Shown: positions 1-6,957, numbered from the stretch's first letter. The stretch: 20,358 nt of DNA from CAXQRU01 sp964226685 (GCA_964226685.1 CAXQRU010000155.1:1-20358); one strand, 5' to 3'. The notes: generated by a model from the sequence alone, not told the origin. Program-made: numbers and translations.

Positions 1-50
1 TCTTCAAATCGCATTTGTTTGCTCTCCTGTAACCATCTGTTCCGGCTCAC
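1..50 (-). CDS. Transposase, N-terminal fragment (partial)
   Basis: Only 16 codons are present: a GTG start at 50-48, then VSRNRWLQESKQMRFE up to the window edge. A strong Shine-Dalgarno sequence (GGAGGGG, about 52-58 on the complement) lies just upstream of the GTG and favours it over the internal ATG at residue 13. From memory, the RNRWLQE..MRFEE stretch resembles the start of ISNCY-type transposases that have an N-terminal helix-turn-helix followed by a DDE domain. Nothing catalytic is visible. The assignment rests on this short peptide plus the adjacent terminal repeats, so the family is tentative, while its status as a mobile-element gene is fairly likely. Confidence 0.5.
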   Translation of the reverse strand, partial: MSRNRWLQESKQMRFE

Positions 51-77
51 TTCCCCTCCAACAACTATGAGAAATAA

Positions 78-122
78 ACCGGACAGTTTACGTGCTACAA
101 GACCGGACACATTATGTGCTAC
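78..122. repeat. Tandem 21-bp subterminal repeats of the IS end
   Basis: Copy one (78-98) and copy two (102-122) both begin ACCGGACA and end GTGCTAC, matching at 18 of 21 positions with a 3-base spacer. They sit between the transposase start and the likely IS tip, the position expected for transposase-binding repeats. Confidence 0.7.
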
Positions 123-160
123 CTACAGTTAGGCTTAATTCAGCTGTATTTTGGCCAGTT

Positions 161-189
161 TTGCTAGAGCGCTGAGTATCGGTTACAAT
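161..189 (+). promoter_or_regulatory. fur promoter (-35/-10)
   Basis: TTGCTA (161-166), a 17-base spacer and TACAAT (184-189) form a good sigma70-type promoter. The predicted start point is near 196, inside the Fur box, about 49 bases before the fur ATG. Confidence 0.6.
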
Positions 190-190
190 A

Positions 191-203
191 AATGATAATC
201 ATT
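191..203. promoter_or_regulatory. Fur box upstream of fur
   Basis: AATGATAATCATT matches the 13-base core of the 19-base Fur consensus exactly; the outer three bases on each side do not match. It lies directly downstream of the -10 and covers the predicted start point, so iron-loaded Fur would block transcription. This supports negative autoregulation. An adjacent weaker dyad, CATTT-GTT-AAATG, spans 200-212. Confidence 0.75.
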
Positions 204-244
204 TGTTAAATGCGAACCATTCTTACTGATAGATAAGGTAAATT

Positions 245-652
245 ATGCCCACCGAAAGTAGCGAACTAAAAAAAGCCGGCCTTAAAGTCACTCTGCCTCG
301 AGTTAAGATATTAAATATTTTAGAGAGCTCCAAACAGCGACACTTAAGTGCGGAGGATGTCTATCAAATGCTGCGTGATTCAGGTGATGATGTAGGCTTG
401 GCGACGGTGTATCGGGTTCTAACCCAATTTGAAACAGCGGGACTGGTAGAGCGTCATAACTTTGATGGCGGGCACTCGGTATTTGAACTTGATCGAGGTG
501 AGCATCACGATCATATGGTCTGTATGGATACGGGTAAAGTGATTGAGTTTCACAATGATCAAATCGAAAAGTTGCAAAAGCAAATTGCCAATGAACATGG
601 TTATGAGTTGGTTGAACACAGTTTGGTGTTGTATGTGAAACCCAAGAAGTAG
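245..652 (+). CDS. fur: Ferric uptake regulator Fur
   Basis: Iron-responsive transcriptional repressor of 135 residues, cytoplasmic. The winged-helix DNA-binding half includes the recognition segment GLATVYRVLTQFETAGLV (51-68). The metal-binding/dimerisation half has the HHDH cluster (87-90), E81 and H125. The E. coli-type structural zinc site is absent: where E. coli has CxxC, this protein has C93-M-D-T96, and the C-terminal CxxxxC tail is missing, since the protein ends LVLYVKPKK. This matches the Pseudomonas aeruginosa form of Fur (about 134 residues), not enterobacterial Fur. The start is preceded by a modest AAGG ribosome site (235-238). A Fur box overlaps its promoter, implying autoregulation. 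In many relatives the omlA/bamE gene is divergent from fur; here an IS end occupies that side. Confidence 0.97.
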   Translation: MPTESSELKKAGLKVTLPRVKILNILESSKQRHLSAEDVYQMLRDSGDDVGLATVYRVLTQFETAGLVERHNFDGGHSVFELDRGEHHDHMVCMDTGKVIEFHNDQIEKLQKQIANEHGYELVEHSLVLYVKPKK

Positions 653-666
653 CCGCATCCCTGCGG
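653..666. terminator. Short hairpin between convergent fur and DUF3570 genes
   Basis: A CCGCA/TGCGG stem of 5 bp with a TCCC loop begins right after the fur stop and 6 bases before the end of the opposing gene. The stem is short and the T-tract weak, so it is at best a modest bidirectional terminator. Confidence 0.35.
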
Positions 667-671
667 TGAGT

Positions 672-1820
672 TTAAAACCAAACTGAGAAATAAACTCGTA
701 TCACGTCGGCATCTAAGCTGTAACTAGGTTCGTTGCCCGCACTAAAGCCAGAAGGGTTGCCATTCTCATAGACGGAGAGATCACTAAAGTTCTCATAGTC
801 GAAGGTGAAGTGATCCCAAAACACATTGATCGTGCTCTTTTTACCTAGCCAATTTTCTTTAAACTTGTAAGTAATACCTATGCCATATTGCTGTGAGTTG
901 AAAGTGCTCAACTCCTTATCTCTTGCTAGGAAGTTAGCCGAATTGAGAAAGGGAAATAGATCGCTGTAAAAATCCGCTTGGGTTTGGTCATATTGACGGT
1001 AGCGAAGCTCAAAAAGCCAGTTGTCTCTAAAAGCGTGTGTATAGCGTATTTCGGCATTATTCGCCTCAACGCCCCAGCTATCGCTATAAACACGATATTC
1101 TGCTTTTATAGACGCTCTATAGGGCAGGTAATAAATACCTTTTATGCTAAAGGCATCGCTGTTTCGAGTTCTGGGATAAATTTCGTCTTGATAGCTATAA
1201 CCATTACCGGCGAGCGGGTCGACGAAGCGCACGGTGCGATAGGGGTTGTTTAAAAAGCCTTCATCTATAACGGATTCAGCGTTGAGGGACATCACAAAAC
1301 GCGGAGTGATAATTTGACTAAAACCAAAGCTAAAGCGCTTGCGTTCGGCAGTATCTTTGAAGGTATCATTGCTATTATCCATCACTTCATCATCGCCTAG
1401 AGAAAATCCTAAAGTGATGGTCGATAGGTCTCCAAAAAATTCCTGGCTGATCCCAAAGCCAATTGTTTGCGCTTCATAATCGCTTTCAGAGCTATTGGTG
1501 AAGCTAACACTCATTAAGGTGCGATCATTTAAATAGTCGACTCCCAGGCTGTATTCCTTTCGTTCCTCAGTGTAGGGGCTGGCCGTTGTAATGACGTCGA
1601 TCGAGGCACTACTCACCTGATCAACATAATAGTTTCCGTACACTGAAACTTTGTCTCGGAAATTTTTTCTCACCAGTACCGAAGGACCGTCAATGGTGAC
1701 GCCGCCGCCATCGTAGCTATGAAAAAGCACATCTGCGCGCTCTTCCGGTAACACGGCCGCCAGAGTTACCAATGGCAGCAGTAAAAAAATACCAACACTT
1801 AAAAGCCTAGTTACAACCAC
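672..1820 (-). CDS. DUF3570 outer-membrane beta-barrel protein
   Basis: A 382-residue exported protein of the DUF3570 type, last gene of the five-gene minus-strand cluster. The GTG at 1820 is chosen as start: a perfect GGAGG with 5-base spacing precedes it and it gives a clean signal peptide (VVTRLLSVGIFLLLPLVTLAA). An ATG at 1850 would add a charged tail before the signal and lacks that ribosome site. The mature N-terminus carries the SYDGGGVTIDGPSVLVRKN segment typical of the family. The rest is alternating amphipathic strands with aromatic girdles (for example LFELRYRQYDQ), ending in the terminal Phe of barrel proteins (VYFSVWF). It overlaps the DUF4266 gene by 14 bases, so the two are translationally coupled. 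Function is unknown; DUF3570 and DUF4266 genes are often neighbours, from memory. A porin or secretion/electron-transfer conduit is inference. Confidence 0.85.
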   Translation of the reverse strand: MVVTRLLSVGIFLLLPLVTLAAVLPEERADVLFHSYDGGGVTIDGPSVLVRKNFRDKVSVYGNYYVDQVSSASIDVITTASPYTEERKEYSLGVDYLNDRTLMSVSFTNSSESDYEAQTIGFGISQEFFGDLSTITLGFSLGDDEVMDNSNDTFKDTAERKRFSFGFSQIITPRFVMSLNAESVIDEGFLNNPYRTVRFVDPLAGNGYSYQDEIYPRTRNSDAFSIKGIYYLPYRASIKAEYRVYSDSWGVEANNAEIRYTHAFRDNWLFELRYRQYDQTQADFYSDLFPFLNSANFLARDKELSTFNSQQYGIGITYKFKENWLGKKSTINVFWDHFTFDYENFSDLSVYENGNPSGFSAGNEPSYSLDADVIRVYFSVWF

Positions 1821-2025
1821 AGCCGCCTCCAGCTCCGCCCTCGGCGCCACGGGAAGCTTCTCGGGCTTCGTAAACGTGGTTGATGTAACGAGTGCTCACG
1901 CTATCTCGATCTAGAGACATGACTTCATCAGCTAATATATCTCTTTCGTAGGTTTTGACCCAGGGCTCTATTGAGCAGCCACTGAGAAAAAGGGTAAGTA
2001 CACTGAGTGCAACGAAATATTTCAT
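1807..2025 (-). CDS. DUF4266 lipoprotein with Gly/Cys C-terminal tail
   Basis: A 72-residue protein with a lipoprotein signal (MKYFVALSVLTLFLSGC, lipidated Cys at 17). A short conserved-looking segment follows (EPWVKTYERDILADEVMSLD), then a low-complexity tail EGGAGGGCGCN with two cysteines separated by one glycine. It matches the DUF4266 family in length and in this tail. No enzymatic function is known. The tail could bind metal or a cofactor or form a disulfide, which would suit the TlpA-like gene 2 bases upstream, but that is inference. The codons for Gly-Gly-Gly in the tail contain the GGAGG ribosome site for the DUF3570 gene. Confidence 0.85.
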   Translation of the reverse strand: MKYFVALSVLTLFLSGCSIEPWVKTYERDILADEVMSLDRDSVSTRYINHVYEAREASRGAEGGAGGGCGCN

Positions 2026-2027
2026 AA

Positions 2028-2564
2028 TTACTCTTTGATTAATAGCTTGATAATGGTTTTATATTTTTTTTCATCATCAGCGCTCTCGCTGAAGCCTTTA
2101 TGTAAATATCGGGCTTTACCACTGCGGTCAATGAAAACGGTCGTTGGCATGGGTAGGTTTTCACTAAGATACAACTGTTCGATTTGACGGACTAACTGTT
2201 TGTCCTTATCGAGTAGTACCGGAAAGCTGACTCCCTTATCTTTGGCAAAGTCAGATACCTTATCTAACTTGTCTTGATTATTAGTGTCTTCGATATTAAC
2301 ACCCAATACCGTAAAACCGGTTTTCTCATAGCGCTGTTGAAGTTTTTCCAATAATGGCATTTCTGCGCGACAAGGGCCACACCAGGTTGCCCAAAAATTT
2401 AACATGATCACCTTGCCCCGAAGTTCGCCTAAGCGAACGTTTTTGCCATCTAGGGTTTTCAATGTGAAGTCAGGTGCTTGTCCTTTTAATTCAATAGTCT
2501 CTGCCTGAGCAAGATTAAACGTAAAGGAAGCGATCAAAATGATAAAAAGTCGATGTAAGTGCAT
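2028..2564 (-). CDS. TlpA/ResA-like periplasmic thioredoxin
   Basis: A 178-residue exported thioredoxin-fold protein. The signal peptide covers about residues 1-21 (ending NLAQA). The AhpC/TSA-Redoxin-type fold begins at GQAPDFTLKTLDG, has the WCGPC active site (C62, C65) and has the cis-proline in MPTTVFID (P140). Proteins of this type reduce periplasmic disulfides, often in cytochrome c maturation or on a specific client. It lies between a beta-barrel gene (11-base gap) and the DUF4266 gene (2-base gap), so the Cys-Gly-Cys tail of DUF4266 is an attractive client, unproven. The GAGG ribosome site is well spaced. No membrane anchor beyond the signal is seen. Confidence 0.92.
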   Translation of the reverse strand: MHLHRLFIILIASFTFNLAQAETIELKGQAPDFTLKTLDGKNVRLGELRGKVIMLNFWATWCGPCRAEMPLLEKLQQRYEKTGFTVLGVNIEDTNNQDKLDKVSDFAKDKGVSFPVLLDKDKQLVRQIEQLYLSENLPMPTTVFIDRSGKARYLHKGFSESADDEKKYKTIIKLLIKE

Positions 2565-2575
2565 AGGTACCTCAA

Positions 2576-3226
2576 TTAAAAATAAACCGTGGCTCCGATA
2601 CGAGCCTCTAGGTTGTGAGTGGTTTTTGACTCGCCCAGTACATCACTATCAAATAAATGGTCGCGTACATCAAAGCGAATAGCGATTGCGTCCGTGGCAA
2701 AAAAACGAAAGCCGGCTCCGGCAGAGACTGTGAAAAAATCGTTGTCTGCGAAGGTGGTGTTGCCTACACCAGCAATGAGATAAAAATTGGTGTTGAAAGC
2801 CCAGTTTTCACCAATAAACACCTCACCGGGAAAGATATTGTAGCCGGCCGTGAGATTGTAGTAGGTATAATCTCGCTGATCGTCCGTCAACAGTTGAATG
2901 GATCCGCTTAATAATTCAAAGCTGGTTTCACCCGCTTGGCTTTGAGCATAGTTGGCTTCTATGAAGAAGTCCTCTGTGATGTGATAGGCAAGGCTAGCAC
3001 CTATCACTGAGTCACTGCCAAAATCTTCAATGCTGAGCACTCCTGCAAAAACGCCTACCTCCCAGTCCTCAGAGTCAATTTTATCCTCAGTAATACTTCG
3101 ACGCTCAAGATCTGGAGTAATAATTTTCTCCAACACCTCGCTGTCAGATTGTTGAGCCAATGTTGGGTTACTTATGGCAAGCCCAATTGCTGCGGCTAGA
3201 AAAATACGCTGAAGCCTAGTTTCCAT
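2576..3226 (-). CDS. Outer-membrane beta-barrel protein (OMP_myx_plus-like)
   Basis: A 216-residue exported protein with a signal peptide (about 1-24, ending PTLA), a polar linker with DLERRSITEDKID, then an eight-strand-like small barrel (EVGVFAGVLSIEDFGSDSVIGASLAYHITEDFFIEANYAQS) ending in the canonical terminal aromatic (ATVYF). The pattern matches the small barrel domain that occurs in the neighbouring SH3b protein, so the two are probably paralogous halves of one assembly. The start overlaps the upstream gene by 31 bases, and a GAGG sits about 9-10 bases before the ATG. Function is unknown. No enzymatic motif is seen. Confidence 0.82.
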   Translation of the reverse strand: METRLQRIFLAAAIGLAISNPTLAQQSDSEVLEKIITPDLERRSITEDKIDSEDWEVGVFAGVLSIEDFGSDSVIGASLAYHITEDFFIEANYAQSQAGETSFELLSGSIQLLTDDQRDYTYYNLTAGYNIFPGEVFIGENWAFNTNFYLIAGVGNTTFADNDFFTVSAGAGFRFFATDAIAIRFDVRDHLFDSDVLGESKTTHNLEARIGATVYF

Positions 3227-3942
3227 TCGTCGATATCCTCGTTTTGGTCGCGAGTGGTTAATATAGTGTAGTTATTGTATTCAATACGAGCCATAAAGCG
3301 GCGCGTGATGTAATAATAAGCGCCTACGCCTACGTGCAATAAATTATCTTCACGATCTTGGGTTTTAATCAGTGTGGTGTTGGGTTCGGTTTGTATAAGT
3401 CCTGCGCCCAAAGTAAAAAAGGGTGACAAACGCCAATGAGGAAATGCTTGATGAGTCAGCCCAATTGTCGCGAATTGACTATTGGAAAAACTGCCAATGG
3501 CTTTGTTAAATCGCGCTTCGACTGATACATTGTTGGTAAAACGATAAGCGACATGTACCCCAAAACTATCGGCGCCTTCAAAATCACCTAAGCTAAAGCC
3601 CGTTTCCCAGCGCCTTTGATTATAGGTGTCAATGTCAGCTTGACTCAACAGCACTTCTTCACCTTCAACTCCTTTGGTTTCTGCAATATGCTCCCTGTAA
3701 ACCCAACCTTCGATGTCTTTGACTGTTTTAATTTTGAACCAGTCGGTGCGTCTTTTTAAAATGATGACTTGTTCATCTTTTTCAAGCACATGAAAAATAG
3801 GATAACCACGCCCTGGGCCAGTATGCACATCGATGTATGTTCCTGTTACAACGACGCCAATATCTTCATCGGCATTAGCGGCTGCTACTAGGCCTAAGCA
3901 GCTTAGGCCTACAACGAGTAGGTAATTGATCAGTCGAACCAT
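3196..3942 (-). CDS. SH3b-domain outer-membrane beta-barrel protein
   Basis: A 248-residue exported protein and first gene of the five-gene cluster. Signal peptide about 1-24 (ending AANA). A bacterial SH3 domain covers roughly 28-90 (TGTYIDVHTGPGRGYPIFHVLEKDEQVIIL, ending GWVYREHI); such domains usually bind peptidoglycan or a protein partner. A beta-barrel covers about 112-248, with alternating strands and a terminal FSVFF. The architecture fits a barrel tethered to the cell wall. A TATAAT element lies only 12-17 bases upstream of the ATG and no Shine-Dalgarno is seen, so the message may be nearly leaderless, or a start at a different position is used. An 11-bp-arm palindrome (3889-3911) falls in the signal-peptide codons. 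Confidence 0.82.
   Translation of the reverse strand: MVRLINYLLVVGLSCLGLVAAANADEDIGVVVTGTYIDVHTGPGRGYPIFHVLEKDEQVIILKRRTDWFKIKTVKDIEGWVYREHIAETKGVEGEEVLLSQADIDTYNQRRWETGFSLGDFEGADSFGVHVAYRFTNNVSVEARFNKAIGSFSNSQFATIGLTHQAFPHWRLSPFFTLGAGLIQTEPNTTLIKTQDREDNLLHVGVGAYYYITRRFMARIEYNNYTILTTRDQNEDIDEWKLGFSVFF
3889..3911. repeat. Near-perfect 23-nt palindrome within the SH3b gene
   Basis: The arms TAGGCCTAAGC (3889-3899) and GCTTAGGCCTA (3901-3911) are separated by one base. It lies 32-54 bases inside the coding region, in the signal-peptide codons. As RNA it could fold into a stem of about 9 bp next to the start codon. Confidence 0.7.
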
Positions 3943-3953
3943 ATTGTCGGCTT

Positions 3954-3959
3954 ATTATA
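3954..3959 (-). promoter_or_regulatory. Possible -10 element of the five-gene cluster
   Basis: A perfect TATAAT on the minus strand ends 12 bases before the ATG at 3942. No convincing -35 is seen at 16-18 bases; TTAAAC lies at 15. If used, the leader would be only about 5 bases. Confidence 0.3.
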
Positions 3960-4048
3960 AAGGTGTAGTCTTTAGTTTAATGGAGCATCTGCAGGTGTGT
4001 TGCAGTATTATGCGCCAATCTTTGGTCATTCACCAATTTGCTATCCAT

Positions 4049-6718
4049 TTACTGTGCAAGGGGTGCGTCTTCTGGATTATTGTAGTATTGAGCACCATTA
4101 TCTACCCACTCACGAATTAGCCTAAGTTCGCTGTCGCTCATAAAACCGGTATGGTCAACGGTGTCGACTCTCTGTCCTGAAAGACGCTCGAAAAACGTTC
4201 TACTTCGGTTGCTGCCACTATTCCCGGCCGTCAAACTGGGGTTAACGGGTACTGTGACCAATACGGGTATTGGGTTGCCATCACCATCTAGGATGGGGTC
4301 GCCATTGTTGTCAGTTTGAAATATGGGATTACCATTACCGTCCGTTGCCTGAATCTGTCTTATGATTAAGGTGCCACCATCAAGCTCAAGTTCTACATCA
4401 GCGGTGAAAAGTTCTCGGTAAGATACCATGTGAGTAGTAACCTGATCATCATATTGGTTGGTTAACTCCAATTGACCTGCGGGCACTTGCGCATTGCTCA
4501 TTGAATCCACTCGGTTGTGGCAGTTGGTACAAGTAGCGTTGCCTGCTAGTCCTCTTGAGAATTCCCATAGAGGCTGAATATGATCCTCGTAGTTGATCAC
4601 TGTTCGACAATCAGCTTGCCAATTCGTTTGACATGAAGCACTCACAGGAGCGGATGCTGGTGGAGTATTTAAGGCGTCAATGCTGGCATAGGTCAAGCTT
4701 AGGTCTGGGTCTTTAACTCCAGCGCTCCAGTCATCGGTAAATAACATGTTGACACTGGGTTTTCGTACGCCATTAATGCGAGCATAAATTTCGGCCATCG
4801 TTTCACCTGCCGTAGCTGCAGTCAATGTAGGATCAGTATTGGGGTAAACATAGCCAGCATTTAATGCACCATTGTGTAGGCTGGGACCCTGGGCATCCAG
4901 GCGGCCATGGGGCTCACCACTGCCACTAGCATGACAGCCTGTGCACTCTTTTTGTTCACCAGGTTTTAACGATAACCAATTGAGGTGTGGTTGGCTGATA
5001 CGCTGACCATTGCTGTCGACGATATCGATTGTGAAAGCGACTTCAGCGGGTACTTTGACCTTAACCGATCCATCTGGCTCAATGGGGACATAGCCCAATA
5101 TTTCGCGCATTCCACGAGCATTGCTAACGCCAAAAGCGGTATTGTCAAAATCTAGGTCGTCGTCATCAGGGATGCTGGTTGCCTTCGTTAAACGCAAGAA
5201 GCGAGCAGGGCGGTTAGCGGCATTGGTTTGTGCTGGATCAGATAATCGTGCAATTGCGCCGGGTTCAATGGTGCCGTCGGGAAGTGTCTCTACTCCATCT
5301 AGGTCATAGATGCTGCGAATGTGCAGTACTCCCACGCCTTCACTTAATAAATCGGAATCAGCGGTCACTGAGAGCGGAATTAAAAAGGTTGGATTACTGC
5401 GTGCCTCAAGAGTAATTGCATCGGTTACCATCACGTTTTCTTCTGGTGTCATGACCGGTCTTTGTATGCCTGAATCTAAATCATAAATCCAGAGGCTGTA
5501 CAGAGGGTTAGCCTCAGTGATGCCAGGGAGCGCTAAGTTGGCATCAGTGCAGGGCAGAATTCGGTTAGTTGTAGCATCATACAATCGACAAGGACTCCAG
5601 CTTACCAATAACCGGTTGGTGCCATCATATAGCGGATGTGCTGAGTTGAAATAGCCATGTGGTGATATGTTGTCAGTTAGATCAACTGTTGCCAGGCTTA
5701 AGGGGGCTTGACCTTCGCCACTACTGCCGGCATTGGCATAGGTTGGCTGACCTATATCAATGAAATTTTCACCGTCAATTGCCACCAAGTCTCCACCTAA
5801 TTTGTCGCTATTGCGAGCTTGAAGGATGGTCATTACTCGTCCGTCGGGCATAATTTGGTTGTCGGTAAAGGTAGCCTGAGTGTTGTTGGTGCCAGTATTT
5901 TGGCTATGATAGCCATATAGAATTTCATTCTCGCTACCATCTGGTTTGACAGTATAGAGACTTAAGTTATTTCTCTGTGCGCGATCCCAGCGCAGATAAA
6001 CGATTTTTCCATCGGCTCTTACCACAGGGTACAGATCGTGGCTTTGATTGAAAGTGATTTGTTCGATATTAGAACCATCGCTATTCATGGTATGCAAGAC
6101 GAAGGCTTTTGTGTCTCGTGCATCTGTTAGCGCCGAAAATCTTAAGCGTAGGGTATCTTGTAGGATAGCTCGGCTGCGACTTTGTCTGGTGGATGAAAAG
6201 ACGATTCGTCCATCAGGCAGAAAGTAGGGAGCTACATCCTCTCCTTCTTCAGCGATAGTATTGGAGGTGATCACTCTCGATAGGGTGCTAGTGGTAAGGT
6301 CGTATAACCAAATATTCCAAGTGGGCTGAATATCGGAGTTTTCAACTTCCGGGGCACGCATGGCAAATACGATTTGGGTTCCGTCATAAGAAGCGTTGAC
6401 GTCTTTTACATCGTAAAGTTCGTCATCACCAAAGACGCCAGCGGTGATGTTGATCTCTCTAGCTGAAGCATTGGCTCGGTCTCTAATATACAAAGCCGCT
6501 CCAGGTTGAAATGCGGTCGGATCTAATACATTTTCTGAATCGATATTGCCGTTATTGTCGAGAGGTAACGCCCGCTTCACATAGGCGATTGGGTAGTCGA
6601 CCACCACCGGGTCTGGGTCTTGGGTATTGTTGCCAGCGATGCTAATACCGCCACCTCCGCCGCAAGCCGTCAACAATGTTGTTATTAGTATTAAGGTACC
6701 AGAAAACCCGTATTTCAT
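4049..6718 (-). CDS. Di-heme TolB/HzsA-like lipoprotein
   Basis: An 889-residue envelope lipoprotein. The ATG at 6718 is chosen because it gives a clean lipoprotein signal (MKYGFSGTLILITTLLTAC, Cys 19, then a Gly run); an upstream in-frame ATG at 6778 would bury the signal. Residues about 55-330 contain WD40/TolB-like propeller repeats (IVFSSTRQSRSRAI; KIVYLRWDRAQRNNLSLYTVKPDGSENEI). Two c-type haem motifs follow: C592-TG-CH596 in the context LSLKPGEQKECTGCH, and C730-TN-CH734. Short Asp/Asn/Gly-rich repeats lie at about 790-820. The C-terminus (MSDSELRLIREWVDNGAQYYNNP) resembles the haem-lobe ending of HzsA-related proteins. The family name refers to hydrazine synthase alpha; no other anammox gene is present, so that chemistry should not be assumed. 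It is divergent from the next three genes. The role is unknown, likely redox. Confidence 0.85.
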   Translation of the reverse strand: MKYGFSGTLILITTLLTACGGGGGISIAGNNTQDPDPVVVDYPIAYVKRALPLDNNGNIDSENVLDPTAFQPGAALYIRDRANASAREINITAGVFGDDELYDVKDVNASYDGTQIVFAMRAPEVENSDIQPTWNIWLYDLTTSTLSRVITSNTIAEEGEDVAPYFLPDGRIVFSSTRQSRSRAILQDTLRLRFSALTDARDTKAFVLHTMNSDGSNIEQITFNQSHDLYPVVRADGKIVYLRWDRAQRNNLSLYTVKPDGSENEILYGYHSQNTGTNNTQATFTDNQIMPDGRVMTILQARNSDKLGGDLVAIDGENFIDIGQPTYANAGSSGEGQAPLSLATVDLTDNISPHGYFNSAHPLYDGTNRLLVSWSPCRLYDATTNRILPCTDANLALPGITEANPLYSLWIYDLDSGIQRPVMTPEENVMVTDAITLEARSNPTFLIPLSVTADSDLLSEGVGVLHIRSIYDLDGVETLPDGTIEPGAIARLSDPAQTNAANRPARFLRLTKATSIPDDDDLDFDNTAFGVSNARGMREILGYVPIEPDGSVKVKVPAEVAFTIDIVDSNGQRISQPHLNWLSLKPGEQKECTGCHASGSGEPHGRLDAQGPSLHNGALNAGYVYPNTDPTLTAATAGETMAEIYARINGVRKPSVNMLFTDDWSAGVKDPDLSLTYASIDALNTPPASAPVSASCQTNWQADCRTVINYEDHIQPLWEFSRGLAGNATCTNCHNRVDSMSNAQVPAGQLELTNQYDDQVTTHMVSYRELFTADVELELDGGTLIIRQIQATDGNGNPIFQTDNNGDPILDGDGNPIPVLVTVPVNPSLTAGNSGSNRSRTFFERLSGQRVDTVDHTGFMSDSELRLIREWVDNGAQYYNNPEDAPLAQ

Positions 6719-6796
6719 AGTGTTCGACTCTTCGTTGGAGTTGGTTGTACTGATTGCCAAAGCGTTAGACGATCGCACAAAAATTTTCTACACCTT

Positions 6797-6944
6797 AATT
6801 GTTAGCACAAATCGTTAAATATTCCGTCGATTCAGTCACGAAATAAATCTTTTGAATACAGTAAATTATGAAACTGTGACGCGGTTATGAGTTTGACGCC
6901 AAAACACGGACTACACTGACTAAACAACACTCGCACTAACAATT
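6797..6944. repeat. Widely spaced 9-bp inverted repeat in the divergent region
   Basis: AATTGTTAG (6797-6805) and its complement CTAACAATT (6936-6944) lie within the 239-base space between divergent genes. The right copy is 13 bases from the plus-strand ATG and the left copy 78 bases from the minus-strand ATG. They could be paired sites for one regulator, or chance. I could not identify convincing -35/-10 pairs in this space. Confidence 0.35.
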
Positions 6945-6957
6945 CAGGTAAACCGTC

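Larger units (their letters stand above)
1..128 (-). mobile_element. Truncated end of an insertion sequence
   Basis: The left edge holds the terminal region of an IS whose transposase starts at 50 and runs off the window. Two direct copies of a 21-base motif, differing at 3 positions, lie at 78-98 and 102-122, offset by 24 bases. Such repeats are typical of subterminal transposase-binding sites. The outer boundary is probably near 122-128, where the second copy ends and the fur promoter region begins, but no target duplication can be tested because the other IS end is missing. From memory, the short transposase N-terminus looks like ISNCY-family proteins; an IS481-like element is the alternative. 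A contig that stops inside an IS is the usual result of a multicopy element breaking assembly. Confidence 0.6.

Noticed and set aside
419..658. A small minus-strand open frame overlapping fur
   Set aside because: Fully antisense to fur, with no ribosome site or family match.
1821..1850. ATG at 1850 as the start of the DUF3570 gene
   Set aside because: It puts ten non-hydrophobic residues before the signal peptide and lacks the strong ribosome site that precedes the GTG at 1820.
1807..2025. DUF4266 product as a ribosomally made modified-peptide precursor
   Set aside because: The Gly/Cys tail is suggestive, but a lipoprotein signal is present and no modification enzyme lies nearby.
4049..6718. 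Literal hydrazine synthase alpha subunit and anammox metabolism
   Set aside because: Only propeller/haem similarity to one subunit; no beta or gamma subunit or hydrazine dehydrogenase nearby, and the setting looks gammaproteobacterial.
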